64,000 nt of DNA from Thermithiobacillus tepidarius DSM 3134 (GTDB lineage Bacteria; Pseudomonadota; Gammaproteobacteria; Acidithiobacillales; Thermithiobacillaceae). Shown in pieces: positions 46,027 to 54,977 of this stretch. Every line of letters starts with the position of its first letter. Positions within the stretch are counted from its first letter, which is position 1. The notes beneath the pieces are model-generated. The model searched no databases. It was given only the letters and a program-made list of their open reading frames with translations, and was not told where the DNA came from. The stretch is taken from contig NZ_AUIS01000010.1 of NCBI RefSeq assembly GCF_000423825.1, positions 1 through 64,000 of the forward strand, given 5' to 3'. Made by a program: the position numbers and the translations under genes.

Positions 46027-46054
46027 AAAAGCGGCCCGATCGCCCGGGCCGCTT
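46027..46054 (+). terminator. Terminator after the PRC-barrel gene
   Basis: A 10-base-pair stem (AAAGCGGCCC / GGGCCGCTTT) with an 8-base loop lies 12 bases after the stop codon, followed by CGTTTCG. It is a good intrinsic terminator despite the short U-tract. Confidence 0.8.
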
Positions 46055-46112
46055 TCGTTTCGAATTGCCCCCTGATGCACCACCACGACCGGGAATGCCG
46101 CAGGAACGACCA

Positions 46113-46182
46113 GCAGGAGCGGGCTGGACCACGATACACGTTGCCGGCCGGCATGACCGATCGCGGGCCAGCTCGCTCCTGC
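46113..46182. repeat. REP palindrome pair in a repeat cluster (1 of 3)
   Basis: Inverted halves GCAGGAGCGGGCTGGACCAC and its partner GATCGCGGGCCAGCTCGCTC enclose about 20 bases. This is the same family as at 27416, with a slightly degenerate left half. Confidence 0.85.
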
Positions 46183-46318
46183 ATCCTGTGAACCAGTACG
46201 GCCGAGGTCGGCGCCGGGGCATCGCCGCGTCGGCCCTCACCCTGCCCGCTCCCGGCGGGAGCGGGTATTCGGGGGCTGCGGTGCCGTGCCAAAGCTTGGC
46301 GGGCCAGCATCCCCGGCT

Positions 46319-46386
46319 GTAGGAGCGGGCTCGCCCGCGATGGCTCGCTGGTCGGCACAGGGATCGCGAGCAAGCTCGCTCCTACG
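46319..46386. repeat. REP palindrome pair (2 of 3)
   Basis: Left half GTAGGAGCGGGCTCGCCCGC and right half GATCGCGAGCAAGCTCGCTC followed by CTACG. Both halves belong to the dispersed REP family. Just downstream, 46394-46424 is a hairpin GTTGGGCT ... AGCCCAAC. Confidence 0.88.
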
Positions 46387-46393
46387 TTAGACC

Positions 46394-46593
46394 GGTTGGG
46401 CTACGCAGGCGCAGCCCAACCTACTCGCTTGCGCGTCCAGGAAAGCGAACGCAGCGAGTAACGCGCGCAGGCGCGTAGGAGCGGGCTGGCCCGCGATTCG
46501 GTGGCGGCCGGGACGGCGGATCGCGGGCGAGCCCGCTCCTACGGTCGGCGGCGGCAACCTAGGTAGGTTGGGCTGAGTGCAGCGAAGCCCAAC
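46394..46593. repeat. Paired GTTGGGCT/AGCCCAAC hairpins flanking the third REP pair
   Basis: Two similar hairpins, at about 46394-46424 and 46562-46593, each consist of GTTGGGCT, a short variable loop and AGCCCAAC. They flank the REP pair at 46475-46543. This is a second dispersed intergenic repeat type, common in gammaproteobacteria. Confidence 0.75.
46475..46543. repeat. REP palindrome pair (3 of 3)
   Basis: Left half GTAGGAGCGGGCTGGCCCGC and right half GATCGCGGGCGAGCCCGCTC form a long inverted repeat with about 20 bases between. It is the copy closest to the 27416 element. Confidence 0.9.
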
Positions 46594-46862
46594 GGGGGTT
46601 GGGGGGCGCTGTTCCCACCCCGTTGCCCCGCCGCGTCGCGCAGGGGCGGGGCAACGGGGTGGTCTGAGCCAGAGCGGCCGGGAGGCGCGCAGGGAACCTG
46701 CAGGGCAGGGCAACGGGACGTCGTTTTCTTTGCTTCCTTTCTTTGGACGAACAAAAGAACGGAAGTTGCCGTCGGGCAACCCCCGACACCCGATTACCCG
46801 CGGGCGTCAGCCCGCTCCATCCCTCAGAAACGCAAACTGCGCGGCGCCGGCATCAGCACACC
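46594..46862. other. Repeat-derived intergenic sequence before cysS
   Basis: Holds a CCCCGTTGCCCCGCC-type inverted repeat (46617-46663). A TTTCTTTGGACGAACAAAAG string of a type I associate with dispersed repeats in other genomes follows, then TTGCCGTCGGGCAACCCCCG with ACACCC (46766-46791), also present at 27606. I see no gene. Most of the 847-base gap 46016-46862 is thus repeat-derived. Confidence 0.6.
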
Positions 46863-48260
46863 TCACCCCCGCCGCCACGTCGTCCCCTGTGCCCCATCCT
46901 CCAGCACGATGCCCTCCTCCGACAGCATCGCCCGTATCCGGTCCGCCTCCGCATAATTCTTCGCCTTTTTCGCCGCCGCCCGTTCGGCGATGAGCGCCTC
47001 GATGCGGGCCACATCCAGCACGGCGCCCGCCCCGCCCTGCAGGAAGGCCACCGGGTCCTGCTCCAGCAGCCCCAGCGTGTGGCCCAGGCGCTTCAGGAGG
47101 CCGGCCAGCTCGGCGGCCAGGGACTCGTCGACGCCCTTGGCGCGGTTGAGCTCGGTGGCCAGTTCGAAGAGCACGGCCAGGGCCTCGGGGGTGTTGAAGT
47201 CGTCGTCCATGGCGGCGATGAAGCGGGTGAGCCAGGGCGAGAGCTGCGCCGGGATCTCCTCGAAGGAGACGTAGTGGGCCGCTTCCACGCCCTTCAGGGC
47301 GGTGTAGAGGCGGGTGAGGCCGTTCTTGGCGATCTCCAGGTTCTCGTCGGAATAGTTGAGCGGGCTGCGGTAATGGCTGGAGAGGATGAAGAAGCGGACC
47401 ACCTCGCCGCCGAAGCGCGGCAGGAGCTCGCGGATGGTGAAGAAGTTGCCCAGCGACTTGGACATCTTCTCCTCGTTCACGCGCACGAAGCCGTTGTGCA
47501 TCCAGAGATTGGCGAAATGGCAGCCGGTTGCGCCCTCGCTTTGGGCGATCTCGTTTTCGTGGTGGGGAAATTGCAGGTCCATGCCGCCGCCGTGGATGTC
47601 GAAGTGGCAGCCCAGGGCGTCGATGGACATGACCGAGCACTCGATGTGCCAGCCGGGCCGGCCCCGCCCCCAGGGGGAATCCCAGGCCGGCTCGCCGGGC
47701 TTGGCGGCCTTCCACAGGGCAAAGTCCAGCGGATCGCGCTTGGCCTCGCCGGGCTCGACGCGGGCGCCGGCCTCCAGGTCCTCCAGGCTCTTGCCCGAGA
47801 GCTTGCCGTAGCCGGGGAAGCTGCGCACGGCGTAGTAGACGTCGCCGTTGGACGCGGCGTAGGCGTGGCCCTTTTCGATCAGGGTCTGGATCATGGCGAT
47901 CATGCCGGGCACGTGATAGGTGGCGCGCGGCTCCAGGTCGGGCAGGAGCACGTTGAGATCGCGCTCGTCCTCGTGCATGGCCGCGATGAAGCGGTCCGTC
48001 AGCGCATCGATGGGCTCGCCGTTCTCGGCGGCGCGGCGGATGATCTTGTCATCGATGTCGGTGATGTTGCGCACGTAGGTCACACGCAGACCGCTGGCGC
48101 GCAGGTAGCGTACCACCATGTCGAAGGTGATCATGACGCGGGCGTGGCCCAGGTGGCAGTGGTCGTAGACGGTCATGCCGCAGACGTACATGCGCACGTG
48201 GTTGGGCTCGATGGGGACCAACTCTTCCTTGCGGCGGGTCAGCGTGTTGTAGATGAGCAT
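46863..48260 (-). CDS. cysS: Cysteinyl-tRNA synthetase
   Basis: This class I synthetase of 465 residues is normal in length. It has the zinc-dependent HIGH-like region [21 protein letters not shown], the zinc ligands in GWHIECSVM and the KMSKS loop [11 protein letters not shown]. The C-terminal helical anticodon domain is intact. It is four bases downstream of gltX and probably co-transcribed with it. Confidence 0.96.
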   Translation of the reverse strand: MLIYNTLTRRKEELVPIEPNHVRMYVCGMTVYDHCHLGHARVMITFDMVVRYLRASGLRVTYVRNITDIDDKIIRRAAENGEPIDALTDRFIAAMHEDERDLNVLLPDLEPRATYHVPGMIAMIQTLIEKGHAYAASNGDVYYAVRSFPGYGKLSGKSLEDLEAGARVEPGEAKRDPLDFALWKAAKPGEPAWDSPWGRGRPGWHIECSVMSIDALGCHFDIHGGGMDLQFPHHENEIAQSEGATGCHFANLWMHNGFVRVNEEKMSKSLGNFFTIRELLPRFGGEVVRFFILSSHYRSPLNYSDENLEIAKNGLTRLYTALKGVEAAHYVSFEEIPAQLSPWLTRFIAAMDDDFNTPEALAVLFELATELNRAKGVDESLAAELAGLLKRLGHTLGLLEQDPVAFLQGGAGAVLDVARIEALIAERAAAKKAKNYAEADRIRAMLSEEGIVLEDGAQGTTWRRG

Positions 48261-48264
48261 GGAA

Positions 48265-49671
48265 TCAGGACTCTAGGTTGGCGATGCGTTGCAGGCGCGC
48301 GCGGGCGCGCTCGGGGCCGATGAGGGGCAGGAGCTGGGCGAGCTCGGGGCCATGGGTCTGGCCGGTCAGGGCGGCGCGCAGCGGCATGAAGAGCTGCTTG
48401 CCCTTGAGCCCGGCGGCCTGCCCGGCCTGGGCGGCGAGGGCCTTGAAGTCGGTGCCGTGGGTATCCAGCGCCGCCAGGGCGGCGGGCCACAGGGCCTCGG
48501 GCGCGCCGGCGATCACGGCGTGGGCCCCGGGCTCCAGGGGCGCGTCGCCGAAGCAGGCGGCGGCCCAGAGCTCGGCCTCCTCGGGGCCGTTGAGATTGGC
48601 GCGCACGGCAGTGACGAAGGCCTCGCGCCGGCTCTCCGGCACCGGGGTGGCGAGATAGTCCGCCAGCCAGGCCCAGATCCGCTCCCAAGGCAGGGTGAGC
48701 AGGGCCTGGCGCTGCCAATGGTCGAGCTGCTGGGGGTCGAAGCGCGCCGGCGAGCGGCCCAGGTGGGCCGCGTCGAAGCGGGCGGCGAGCCCCGCCAGGT
48801 CCAGCAGCGCGTCGCTGTCCAGGCTGTGGCCCAGGCGGGCAAGGTAATTGTCGACCGCCTCGGGGAAATAGCCCGCCTCGCGCAGCTCCGCCACGTTGCG
48901 CGAGCCGTTGCGCTTGGACAGGGGCTGGCCGTCGTCGCCGACGATGAGCGCCATGTGGCCGTAGCCCGGCACCGGCAGCCCCAGGGCCTGCAGCAGCAGG
49001 ATCTGACGCGGGGTGTTGGTGAGGTGGTCCTCGCCGCGCAGGACGAGGCTCACCTCCATCAAGGCGTCGTCGATGGCGTTGCAGAAGAAAAAGGCGGGCG
49101 TGCCGTCGGCGCGGCGGATGATGAAGTCGCCGATGTCGTCGCTCTGGAAACGCTGCGGCCCGCGCACCACGTCCGTGAACTCGACCGTCTGCCCTTCCGG
49201 CACGCGAAAGCGCAGGGTGGGCTGATGGCCGGCTTCCAGGCGCGCGGCGCGCTCGGCGGCGGACAGGCGGCGGCAGGCGCCGGCGTAGCGCGGTGCCCGG
49301 CCCTGGCTCAGTTGCAGCTTGCGCGACAGCTCCAGCTCCTCGGGCGAGCAGAAGCATGGATAGGCGAACGCCTGCGCTTCGAGCTCATGGTAGTAGCGGG
49401 CGTAGACCGCGCCGCGCTCGGATTGATGGTAGGGGCCATGCGGGCCGCCCGCCTCCGGCCCCTCCTCCCAGTGCAGCCCCAGCCAGCGCAGATCGGCCAT
49501 CAGGGCGGCGACATACTCGGGCCGCGAGCGCTCGGCGTCGGTGTCCTCGATGCGCAGGATGAAGCGGCCCTGGCCGCGGTGGGCCGCCAGCCAGGAAAAG
49601 AGCGCGGTGCGCACGTTGCCCAGGTGGATGAGCCCGGTGGGACTCGGTGCAAAGCGGGTGATCGTTGTCAT
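48265..49671 (-). CDS. gltX: Glutamyl-tRNA synthetase
   Basis: This class I synthetase of 468 residues has [20 protein letters not shown] with the HIGH variant HLGN, and KRNGSRNV as the KMSKS-like loop (LSKRNGS). Zinc-binding CFCSPEELE and a nearby Cys are present. I chose the ATG at 49671 ([13 protein letters not shown]). Gammaproteobacteria often have a second gltX or a gluQ; this copy looks like the main GluRS. It is the first gene of gltX-cysS. Confidence 0.95.
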   Translation of the reverse strand: MTTITRFAPSPTGLIHLGNVRTALFSWLAAHRGQGRFILRIEDTDAERSRPEYVAALMADLRWLGLHWEEGPEAGGPHGPYHQSERGAVYARYYHELEAQAFAYPCFCSPEELELSRKLQLSQGRAPRYAGACRRLSAAERAARLEAGHQPTLRFRVPEGQTVEFTDVVRGPQRFQSDDIGDFIIRRADGTPAFFFCNAIDDALMEVSLVLRGEDHLTNTPRQILLLQALGLPVPGYGHMALIVGDDGQPLSKRNGSRNVAELREAGYFPEAVDNYLARLGHSLDSDALLDLAGLAARFDAAHLGRSPARFDPQQLDHWQRQALLTLPWERIWAWLADYLATPVPESRREAFVTAVRANLNGPEEAELWAAACFGDAPLEPGAHAVIAGAPEALWPAALAALDTHGTDFKALAAQAGQAAGLKGKQLFMPLRAALTGQTHGPELAQLLPLIGPERARARLQRIANLES

Positions 49672-49856
49672 GGGTTTATGGTAGTGGCGGCACGCATCGG
49701 CCGCAACCGCGGCCGCTTTGTCATGGCGGACGCTTGGCCGTATGATCGGATCGAGGACGCGCGGGTCGGCTTGCCCGGTGCGTCCTGCGACCTTCGCCCC
49801 TATCCCCGGCCAGACGATCTTCATAGCCTGTCCGAAACTTTCCGGGTCCGAACGCC

Positions 49857-50747
49857 ATGAAACATATCCTCGCCGTCGGCAACGCCACACTCGACCTCAT
49901 CTTCGCGCTCGAGGACTATCCCCGGGAGGACTCGGAGGTCCGCGCCCAGGACATGCAGATGCGCCGAGGCGGCAACGCCGCCAACACGCTGGCGGTGCTC
50001 AGCCAGCTCGGCCACCGCTGCGCCCTGGCGGGGGTGCTGGCGGACGGCGCGGAGTCGGACCTGATCCTGGCGGATCTGGCCCGCCATCACATCGACACCA
50101 GCGCCTGCCAGAAGCTGGCCGGCCGGCCGCCCACCTCCTGCGTGCTGCTGAACCGCCGCGACGGCAAGCGCACCATCGTCCATTACCGCGACATCCCCGA
50201 ATACAGCTTCGGCAGCTTCCAGCAGATCCGGCTCGCCCCCTGGGACTGGATCCACTTCGAGGCGCGCAGCAACGTCGGCGAGCTGGCCTGCATGCTGCGC
50301 CACGTGCGCGACCAGCGGCCGGACCTGCGCTGCTCGCTGGAGGTGGAAAAAGCGCGTCCCTGGGTGCGGCAGCTTTTCCCCATGGTGGACGTGCTGCTGT
50401 GCTCGCGCGCCTACGCCCACGCCAAGGGCTTCGCCCAACCCTACCCCTTTCTGCACTGGCTGCGGGAGCAGGCGCCGCAAGCGGATCTGATCGTGGCCTG
50501 GGGCGAGGAAGGCGCCTACGGCCTGGACCGCTATGACCAGCAGCATCACAGCCCGGCCTTCGCGCCGCCCGAGGTCAAGGATACCCTCGGCGCCGGCGAC
50601 ACTTTCAACGCCGCCGTCATCGATGCCTTTCTGCGCGACCTCACCCTGGACGAAATCCTGCAGGCGGGCTGCCATCTGGCCGGCGTGAAGTGCGGCCAGG
50701 AAGGCTTGGACGACCTGGTTGCCCCCAAGCTGCATCGCGTCAAGTAA
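49857..50747 (+). CDS. PfkB-family sugar kinase (ketohexokinase-like)
   Basis: The 296-residue product has the PfkB signature 1 RRGGNAANTLAVLSQLG and signature 2 DTLGAGDTFNAAVIDAF with the catalytic Asp. GNATLDLIF stands at the N-terminus. The overall pattern resembles ketohexokinase/fructokinase-type kinases, but the substrate cannot be fixed. A short-chain dehydrogenase gene follows after 13 bases and may share its metabolism. Confidence 0.85.
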   Translation: MKHILAVGNATLDLIFALEDYPREDSEVRAQDMQMRRGGNAANTLAVLSQLGHRCALAGVLADGAESDLILADLARHHIDTSACQKLAGRPPTSCVLLNRRDGKRTIVHYRDIPEYSFGSFQQIRLAPWDWIHFEARSNVGELACMLRHVRDQRPDLRCSLEVEKARPWVRQLFPMVDVLLCSRAYAHAKGFAQPYPFLHWLREQAPQADLIVAWGEEGAYGLDRYDQQHHSPAFAPPEVKDTLGAGDTFNAAVIDAFLRDLTLDEILQAGCHLAGVKCGQEGLDDLVAPKLHRVK

Positions 50748-50760
50748 CGAGGAGATCGAC

Positions 50761-51456
50761 ATGCCGAGCGTGCTCATCACCGGCACCGACCGCGGCCTGG
50801 GCCTGGAGTTTTCCCGTCAATACGCGCAGGCGGGCTGGCGCGTTTTCGCCTGCTGCCGGCGCCCGGAGCAGGCCGACGCCCTGCACCGGCTGGCCCGGGA
50901 GCATCCCCAGCTCAGCGTGCATCGCCTGGACGTCGGCGACCATGCGCAGATCGACGCCTTGGCCGACGAGTTGCGCGACGCCGCCATCGACGTGCTGCTC
51001 AATAATGCCGGCGTCTACGGCGACGAGGCGCAACAGGGTTTCGGGAATCTGGATTACGCGCGCTGGGCACAGGTGTTCCGCATCAACACCATGGCGGCGG
51101 TGAAGATGGCCGAGGCCTTCGTGGCGCAGGTGGCGCGCAGCGACCGGCGCGTGATCGCCGCGCTGTCCAGCAAGATGGGCAGCATCGCCGACAACACGAG
51201 CGGCGACAGCTATCTCTACCGCAGCAGCAAGGCCGCCCTCAATGCCGCCATGAAGAGTCTGGCCATCGACTTGGCGCCGCGCCGCATCGCCGTGCTGATC
51301 CTGCATCCCGGCTGGGCGCAGACCCGCATGGGCGGCGAGCAGGCACCGCTGCCGGCTGCGGACAGCGTCGCCGGCATGCGCGGCATCATCGATCGTTTCA
51401 CCCTGGCCGACTCGGGGCGCTTCCTGAACTACGACGGCCGCGAGATCCCCTGGTAG
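50761..51456 (+). CDS. Short-chain dehydrogenase/reductase (C-factor-like)
   Basis: The 231-residue SDR has VLITGTDRGLGLEF (TGXXXGXG cofactor motif), LLNNAGVYGDE and the catalytic Tyr-Lys pair in YLYRSSKAALNAAMKSL, with Ser in AALSSKMGS. The form is the CsgA/C-factor-like subgroup, and the substrate is unknown. I chose the ATG at 50761 with GAGGAG upstream. It follows the sugar kinase gene. Confidence 0.88.
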   Translation: MPSVLITGTDRGLGLEFSRQYAQAGWRVFACCRRPEQADALHRLAREHPQLSVHRLDVGDHAQIDALADELRDAAIDVLLNNAGVYGDEAQQGFGNLDYARWAQVFRINTMAAVKMAEAFVAQVARSDRRVIAALSSKMGSIADNTSGDSYLYRSSKAALNAAMKSLAIDLAPRRIAVLILHPGWAQTRMGGEQAPLPAADSVAGMRGIIDRFTLADSGRFLNYDGREIPW

Positions 51457-51459
51457 GGG

Positions 51460-52362
51460 CTAGCGCAGCAGGCCGGCCAGCAGCGCGGGATCTTCCAGGC
51501 GCTTGAGAAACCAGCGCAGGGCCTTGCCGGCCGGCCCGCTGCGCCAGGCGATGCAGACCTGCGCCGCCGGCTTGGGCTCCGCCACCGCCTTGACCAGCAG
51601 CCGGCCCGCCGCCATGTCGGCGGCCGCCATGACTGCGGGCAGGAAGCCGACGCCCAGGCCCAGGCAATGGGCCTCTCGCTTGGCCTGCAGATCGGGCACG
51701 GTGAGCACGTCCTGGCCCGAGAGCAGGCCGGAGGTGCGCGGCGGCAGGTTGCGCGAGCTGTCGGCCGCGGACACGGCGCGGTAGCGCAGGATCGCCTCGC
51801 TTGGCAGGGGCTCCGGCATGCGCGCCAGCGGATGGTCGGGCGCAACCACGAAGACGAAGTCCACATTGCCGATCACGCGGGTGGCATAGCCGCCGCCGGG
51901 CGGCCCCTCCCCCGGCGCACCGATCACCAGGTCGGCCCGCTCCGACAGCAGCGCGTCCCAGCCGCCGCCGTAGACTTCCGTCAGCAAGCGCAGGCGCGTG
52001 CCGCACTCTTCCCGATAGAAATCGGCGATCAGAGGGAAAACGCGGCCCAGGGGAATGAGGTCGTTGACGGCAATGCGCAGCTCCGCCTCCCAGCCGGTGG
52101 CCACGCGCTTGACCCGGGATTCGATCTCCACGGCGGCGCGCAGCAGATGGCGGCCCTCGCGCAACAGCTCCCGGCCTGCCGGCGTCAGCACCGCCCGGTG
52201 GCCGCTGCGATCGAAGAGCCGCACGTCGAGATCCTGCTCCAGCTTCTGGACCGTGTAGGTGACCGCCGACGGCACGCGGTGCAGTTCCTCGGCCGCGGCC
52301 GCGAAGCTGCCCCTGCGGTCGATGGCGTCGAGCACCTGCAGCGCATCCAGTGTCAGTCGCAT
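51460..52362 (-). CDS. LysR-family transcriptional regulator
   Basis: The 300-residue regulator has an N-terminal winged helix (LQVLDAIDRRGSFAAAAEEL, AVTYTVQKLEQDLDVRLFDR) and a periplasmic-binding-like effector domain. I chose the ATG at 52362 (AGGAGGGG upstream). It is divergent from the DoxX gene, 126 bases apart, with the palindrome CGCCGGTGCCGGCG (52385-52398) between them. DoxX is therefore a likely target. The C-terminal neighbour is the convergent SDR gene. Confidence 0.9.
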   Translation of the reverse strand: MRLTLDALQVLDAIDRRGSFAAAAEELHRVPSAVTYTVQKLEQDLDVRLFDRSGHRAVLTPAGRELLREGRHLLRAAVEIESRVKRVATGWEAELRIAVNDLIPLGRVFPLIADFYREECGTRLRLLTEVYGGGWDALLSERADLVIGAPGEGPPGGGYATRVIGNVDFVFVVAPDHPLARMPEPLPSEAILRYRAVSAADSSRNLPPRTSGLLSGQDVLTVPDLQAKREAHCLGLGVGFLPAVMAAADMAAGRLLVKAVAEPKPAAQVCIAWRSGPAGKALRWFLKRLEDPALLAGLLR

Positions 52363-52384
52363 GTCCCCTCCTGCGCAGATTGTT

Positions 52385-52398
52385 CGCCGGTGCCGGCG
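52385..52398. promoter_or_regulatory. Inverted repeat between the LysR and DoxX genes
   Basis: Perfect 6-base arms CGCCGG and CCGGCG with a 2-base spacer, about 23 bases upstream of the LysR start. A LysR-type binding site is possible, though it is GC-rich and lacks the usual T-N11-A appearance. Confidence 0.35.
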
Positions 52399-52488
52399 GA
52401 TTGGCAAATGGTTGAGGCCAAAGGGAGTTGCAAACTTCGGCTACACTGTAAGGAGCAAAAATACCGGCAAAAGCGCCAAGGAGGAATC

Positions 52489-52908
52489 ATGAACGCGATG
52501 AAGCAATACGGTCCGCTGCTCGGGCGCATTCTGCTGGTGCTCCTGTTCCTGCTGTCCGGCTACAACAAGGTGGCGGGATTTTCCCAAACCGCCGGCTACA
52601 TGGCCAGCAAGAGCCTGCCCATGATCGAAGTCCTGCTGGTGCTGTCCATCCTCGTCGAGCTGGGCGGCGCCCTGATGATCCTGCTCGGCTGGCGCGCCCG
52701 CTGGGGCGCGCTGGCCCTCTTCCTGTGGATGATTCCGGTCACCTTCATCTTCCATAACTTCTGGGCCGTGGACCCTGCGCAGATGCAGAACCAGATGAAC
52801 CACTTCATGAAGAATCTCGCCATCATGGGCGGGCTGCTCTACGTCACGGCCTACGGCTCGGGGCCCTACAGCATCGACAAGAACAACCCCAACGACCTGC
52901 GCTTCTGA
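52489..52908 (+). CDS. DoxX family membrane protein
   Basis: The 139-residue protein has four hydrophobic helices (LLGRILLVLLFLLSGYNKV, IEVLLVLSILVELGGALMILLG, ALALFLWMIPVTFIF, and MGGLLYVTAYG), the DoxX layout. DoxX proteins are linked to thiosulfate:quinone oxidoreductase in archaea and to redox homeostasis in bacteria, but the family is broad. AAGGAGGAAT lies upstream of the ATG at 52489. It is probably regulated by the divergent LysR protein. Confidence 0.85.
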   Translation: MNAMKQYGPLLGRILLVLLFLLSGYNKVAGFSQTAGYMASKSLPMIEVLLVLSILVELGGALMILLGWRARWGALALFLWMIPVTFIFHNFWAVDPAQMQNQMNHFMKNLAIMGGLLYVTAYGSGPYSIDKNNPNDLRF

Positions 52909-52966
52909 CGCCGCTCCGGCTCCACAGACCTCGCCGGCCTGGTGCCCGACGGACGCCGGCAAGGAT

Positions 52967-53036
52967 GCGGGATCGGGCTGGCCCACGATTGTTTGCCTGT
53001 CGACACGGCGGATCGCGGGCCAGCCCGCTCCTACGG
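52967..53036. repeat. REP palindrome pair between DoxX and DUF1992 genes
   Basis: Left half GCGGGATCGGGCTGGCCCAC (degenerate) and right half GATCGCGGGCCAGCCCGCTC. It is followed at 53046 by GGGGTTCAGGATTTTGG, the second module also found after the 27416 pair. The remainder of the 320-base gap (52909-53228) has no gene. Confidence 0.85.
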
Positions 53037-53228
53037 CCGGCGGCGGCAGCGGGGTTCAGGATTTTGGTTTCTTGGTTCCTGGGCAAGCCAGAGACAGCGG
53101 CCAACGGGAGTTTGCCGCTGCGCTGTCGGCCCCTGCGACGCCTCAGGCAGCCGGCGCTGCCCGTTTTCGCAAAGCGCAACCGGGAGCAAGCCAGCCCGCG
53201 CTGGCAGCCCGCCCCCAAGCATCAGCAC

Positions 53229-53600
53229 TCAATCCTTCTCCAACTTGCGCAGCAGCTTCTCGTAGTAACCCGCCTCGATCTGGACATTGACCTCCCGGCC
53301 GCGCATGAGGCTCAACTTGCCCATCAGATAATCCAGGCGCTTGATGGCCCGCTGGCGCTCGCCGGCGTCCTCCACGGCGCCCAGCAGATCCGAAAGCTGC
53401 CGGATCTCCCTCTGCAGTTCCAGCTCCGGCGGCAGGCAGCCGGCATTCTTGAGCACCTTGTAGGCCATGCGCAGCTCCGCGGGCACCATGGACAGGTCCT
53501 CGAGCTGCAGCGGCTTGCCGGCTCCGGGCAGGTTGTCGAACTCGCCCCGCTGCATCGCCTCGAGGATGCGCTCTTCGGCCAGTTTCTCGATGATTCCCAT
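53229..53600 (-). CDS. DUF1992/DnaJ-homologue-subfamily-C28-like protein
   Basis: The 123-residue protein starts MGIIEKLAEERILEAMQRGE. It contains FDNLPGAGKPL and RMAYKVLKNAG, the conserved DUF1992 pattern. No J-domain is present in this bacterial form. The function is unknown. I chose the ATG at 53600 with AAGGA upstream. Confidence 0.85.
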   Translation of the reverse strand: MGIIEKLAEERILEAMQRGEFDNLPGAGKPLQLEDLSMVPAELRMAYKVLKNAGCLPPELELQREIRQLSDLLGAVEDAGERQRAIKRLDYLMGKLSLMRGREVNVQIEAGYYEKLLRKLEKD

Positions 53601-53783
53601 TGCAAATCCTTGCCATCCACGCGGGACGGCCGCTGGCGGTGGCGACGTGCGGCGCGGCACGTCCATGGGCGGAAAAATCGCCCTCTTTCCCGGCTTGACT
53701 TGCAAATGGCCGGAAAGTTTCTACTCTATAAAAGTTAAATCCTGAAAAGTCGCTGCCCCGCACCGCTAAGACGAGAATCCTGG

Positions 53784-54974
53784 ATGTCCCTCCCCGCCCT
53801 CCGACTCAAGCGCAACGAAGACAAGCGCCTGCGCAACGGCCACCTGTGGGTCTTCAGCAACGAAGTGGATACCCGCCTGACCCCGCTCAAGGGCCTGCCG
53901 CCGGGCACGCTGGCGCGGGTGCAGGACGCGGCGGGCAAGGACGTCGGCCTGGCCTTCGTCAGCCCGCAGTCGCTGATCTGCGCGCGGCTCGTCAGCCGCG
54001 ACGCGCACGCCCCCATCGACCGCGACTTCTTCCAGGCCCGCCTGGCGCGCGCCCTGGCCCTGCGCGAGCGGCACTTCCCGGTGCCCTTCTACCGCTGGGT
54101 CTACGGCGAGGGCGACTTGCTGCCGGGGCTGGTGGTGGATCGCTACGGTGATTACCTGGTGGTGCAGACCGCCACCTGGGGCATGGAAAACGCCCTGCCC
54201 CTCATCCTCGACGCCCTGAGCGCCCTGGTTCAGCCGCGCGGCATCCTGCTCAAGAACAACGGCAGCGCGCGCAAGCTGGAGGGCCTGCCCGCCGTGCTGG
54301 AGACAGCGCGCGACAGCATCCCCGAGCGCCTGGCGGTGGAGGAGAACGGCTGCCGTTTTCAGGTCGACGTGCTGGGCGGGCAGAAGACGGGCTGGTTCTA
54401 CGACCACCGCGCCAATCGCGCGCGCCTGCGCGACTGGGTGGCTGGGCGCCGGGTGCTGGATCTCTTCAGCTACGTGGGCGGCTGGGGCGTGCAGGCGGCC
54501 GCCTTCGGCGCGCGCGAGGTGCTGTGCGTGGACAGCTCCGCGCCCGCCCTGGCGCTGGTCCACGAGAACGCGCGCCTGAACCAGGTGGAGGCGCGCGTGC
54601 ACACCCACGCCGGCGACGTCTTCGCGGTCCTGAAGGAACTGGCGGAGGCGCCGCCTTTCGACGTGGTGATCCTGGACCCGCCGGCCTTCATCAAATCGCG
54701 CAAGGACATGGCCGAAGGCGTGCAGGCCTACCGGCGCGTCAACCAGCTGGCTCTCAAGGTGTTGGCCGCCGACGGCATGCTGGTGAGCGCTTCCTGCTCC
54801 CACCACCTGTCCCGGGACCTGCTGCTGGAGCAGGTGGCGCGCGCCGCGGCCCAGCAGCGCGCGCCGCTGCAGCTGCTGGCCGAAGGGCATCAGGATCTGG
54901 ATCACCCCATTCACCCGGGCATCCCCGAAAGCGCCTACATCAAGGCCCTTTTCCTGCACCGCACCCAAGAGTAG
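53784..54974 (+). CDS. 23S rRNA m5C methyltransferase-like protein (RlmI family)
   Basis: The 396-residue protein begins with a PUA-like domain (LKRNEDKRLRNGHLWVFSNEV). A methyltransferase core has LDLFSYVGGWGVQAAAFGA (motif I), VILDPPAFIKSRKD (motif IV DPPAF) and SASCSHHLS (motif VI catalytic Cys). RlmI of E. coli methylates 23S rRNA C1962; orthology is likely but not provable by eye. It lies directly upstream of the diguanylate cyclase gene with three bases between. Confidence 0.88.
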   Translation: MSLPALRLKRNEDKRLRNGHLWVFSNEVDTRLTPLKGLPPGTLARVQDAAGKDVGLAFVSPQSLICARLVSRDAHAPIDRDFFQARLARALALRERHFPVPFYRWVYGEGDLLPGLVVDRYGDYLVVQTATWGMENALPLILDALSALVQPRGILLKNNGSARKLEGLPAVLETARDSIPERLAVEENGCRFQVDVLGGQKTGWFYDHRANRARLRDWVAGRRVLDLFSYVGGWGVQAAAFGAREVLCVDSSAPALALVHENARLNQVEARVHTHAGDVFAVLKELAEAPPFDVVILDPPAFIKSRKDMAEGVQAYRRVNQLALKVLAADGMLVSASCSHHLSRDLLLEQVARAAAQQRAPLQLLAEGHQDLDHPIHPGIPESAYIKALFLHRTQE

Positions 54975-54977
54975 TTC

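Noticed and set aside
46113-46543. CRISPR or integron array
   Set aside because: The copies are inverted palindromic pairs with non-uniform spacing and recur at scattered gaps elsewhere; this is a REP family.
48289-49860. Long plus-strand open frame across gltX
   Set aside because: It is the antisense shadow of gltX, with no recognisable domain.
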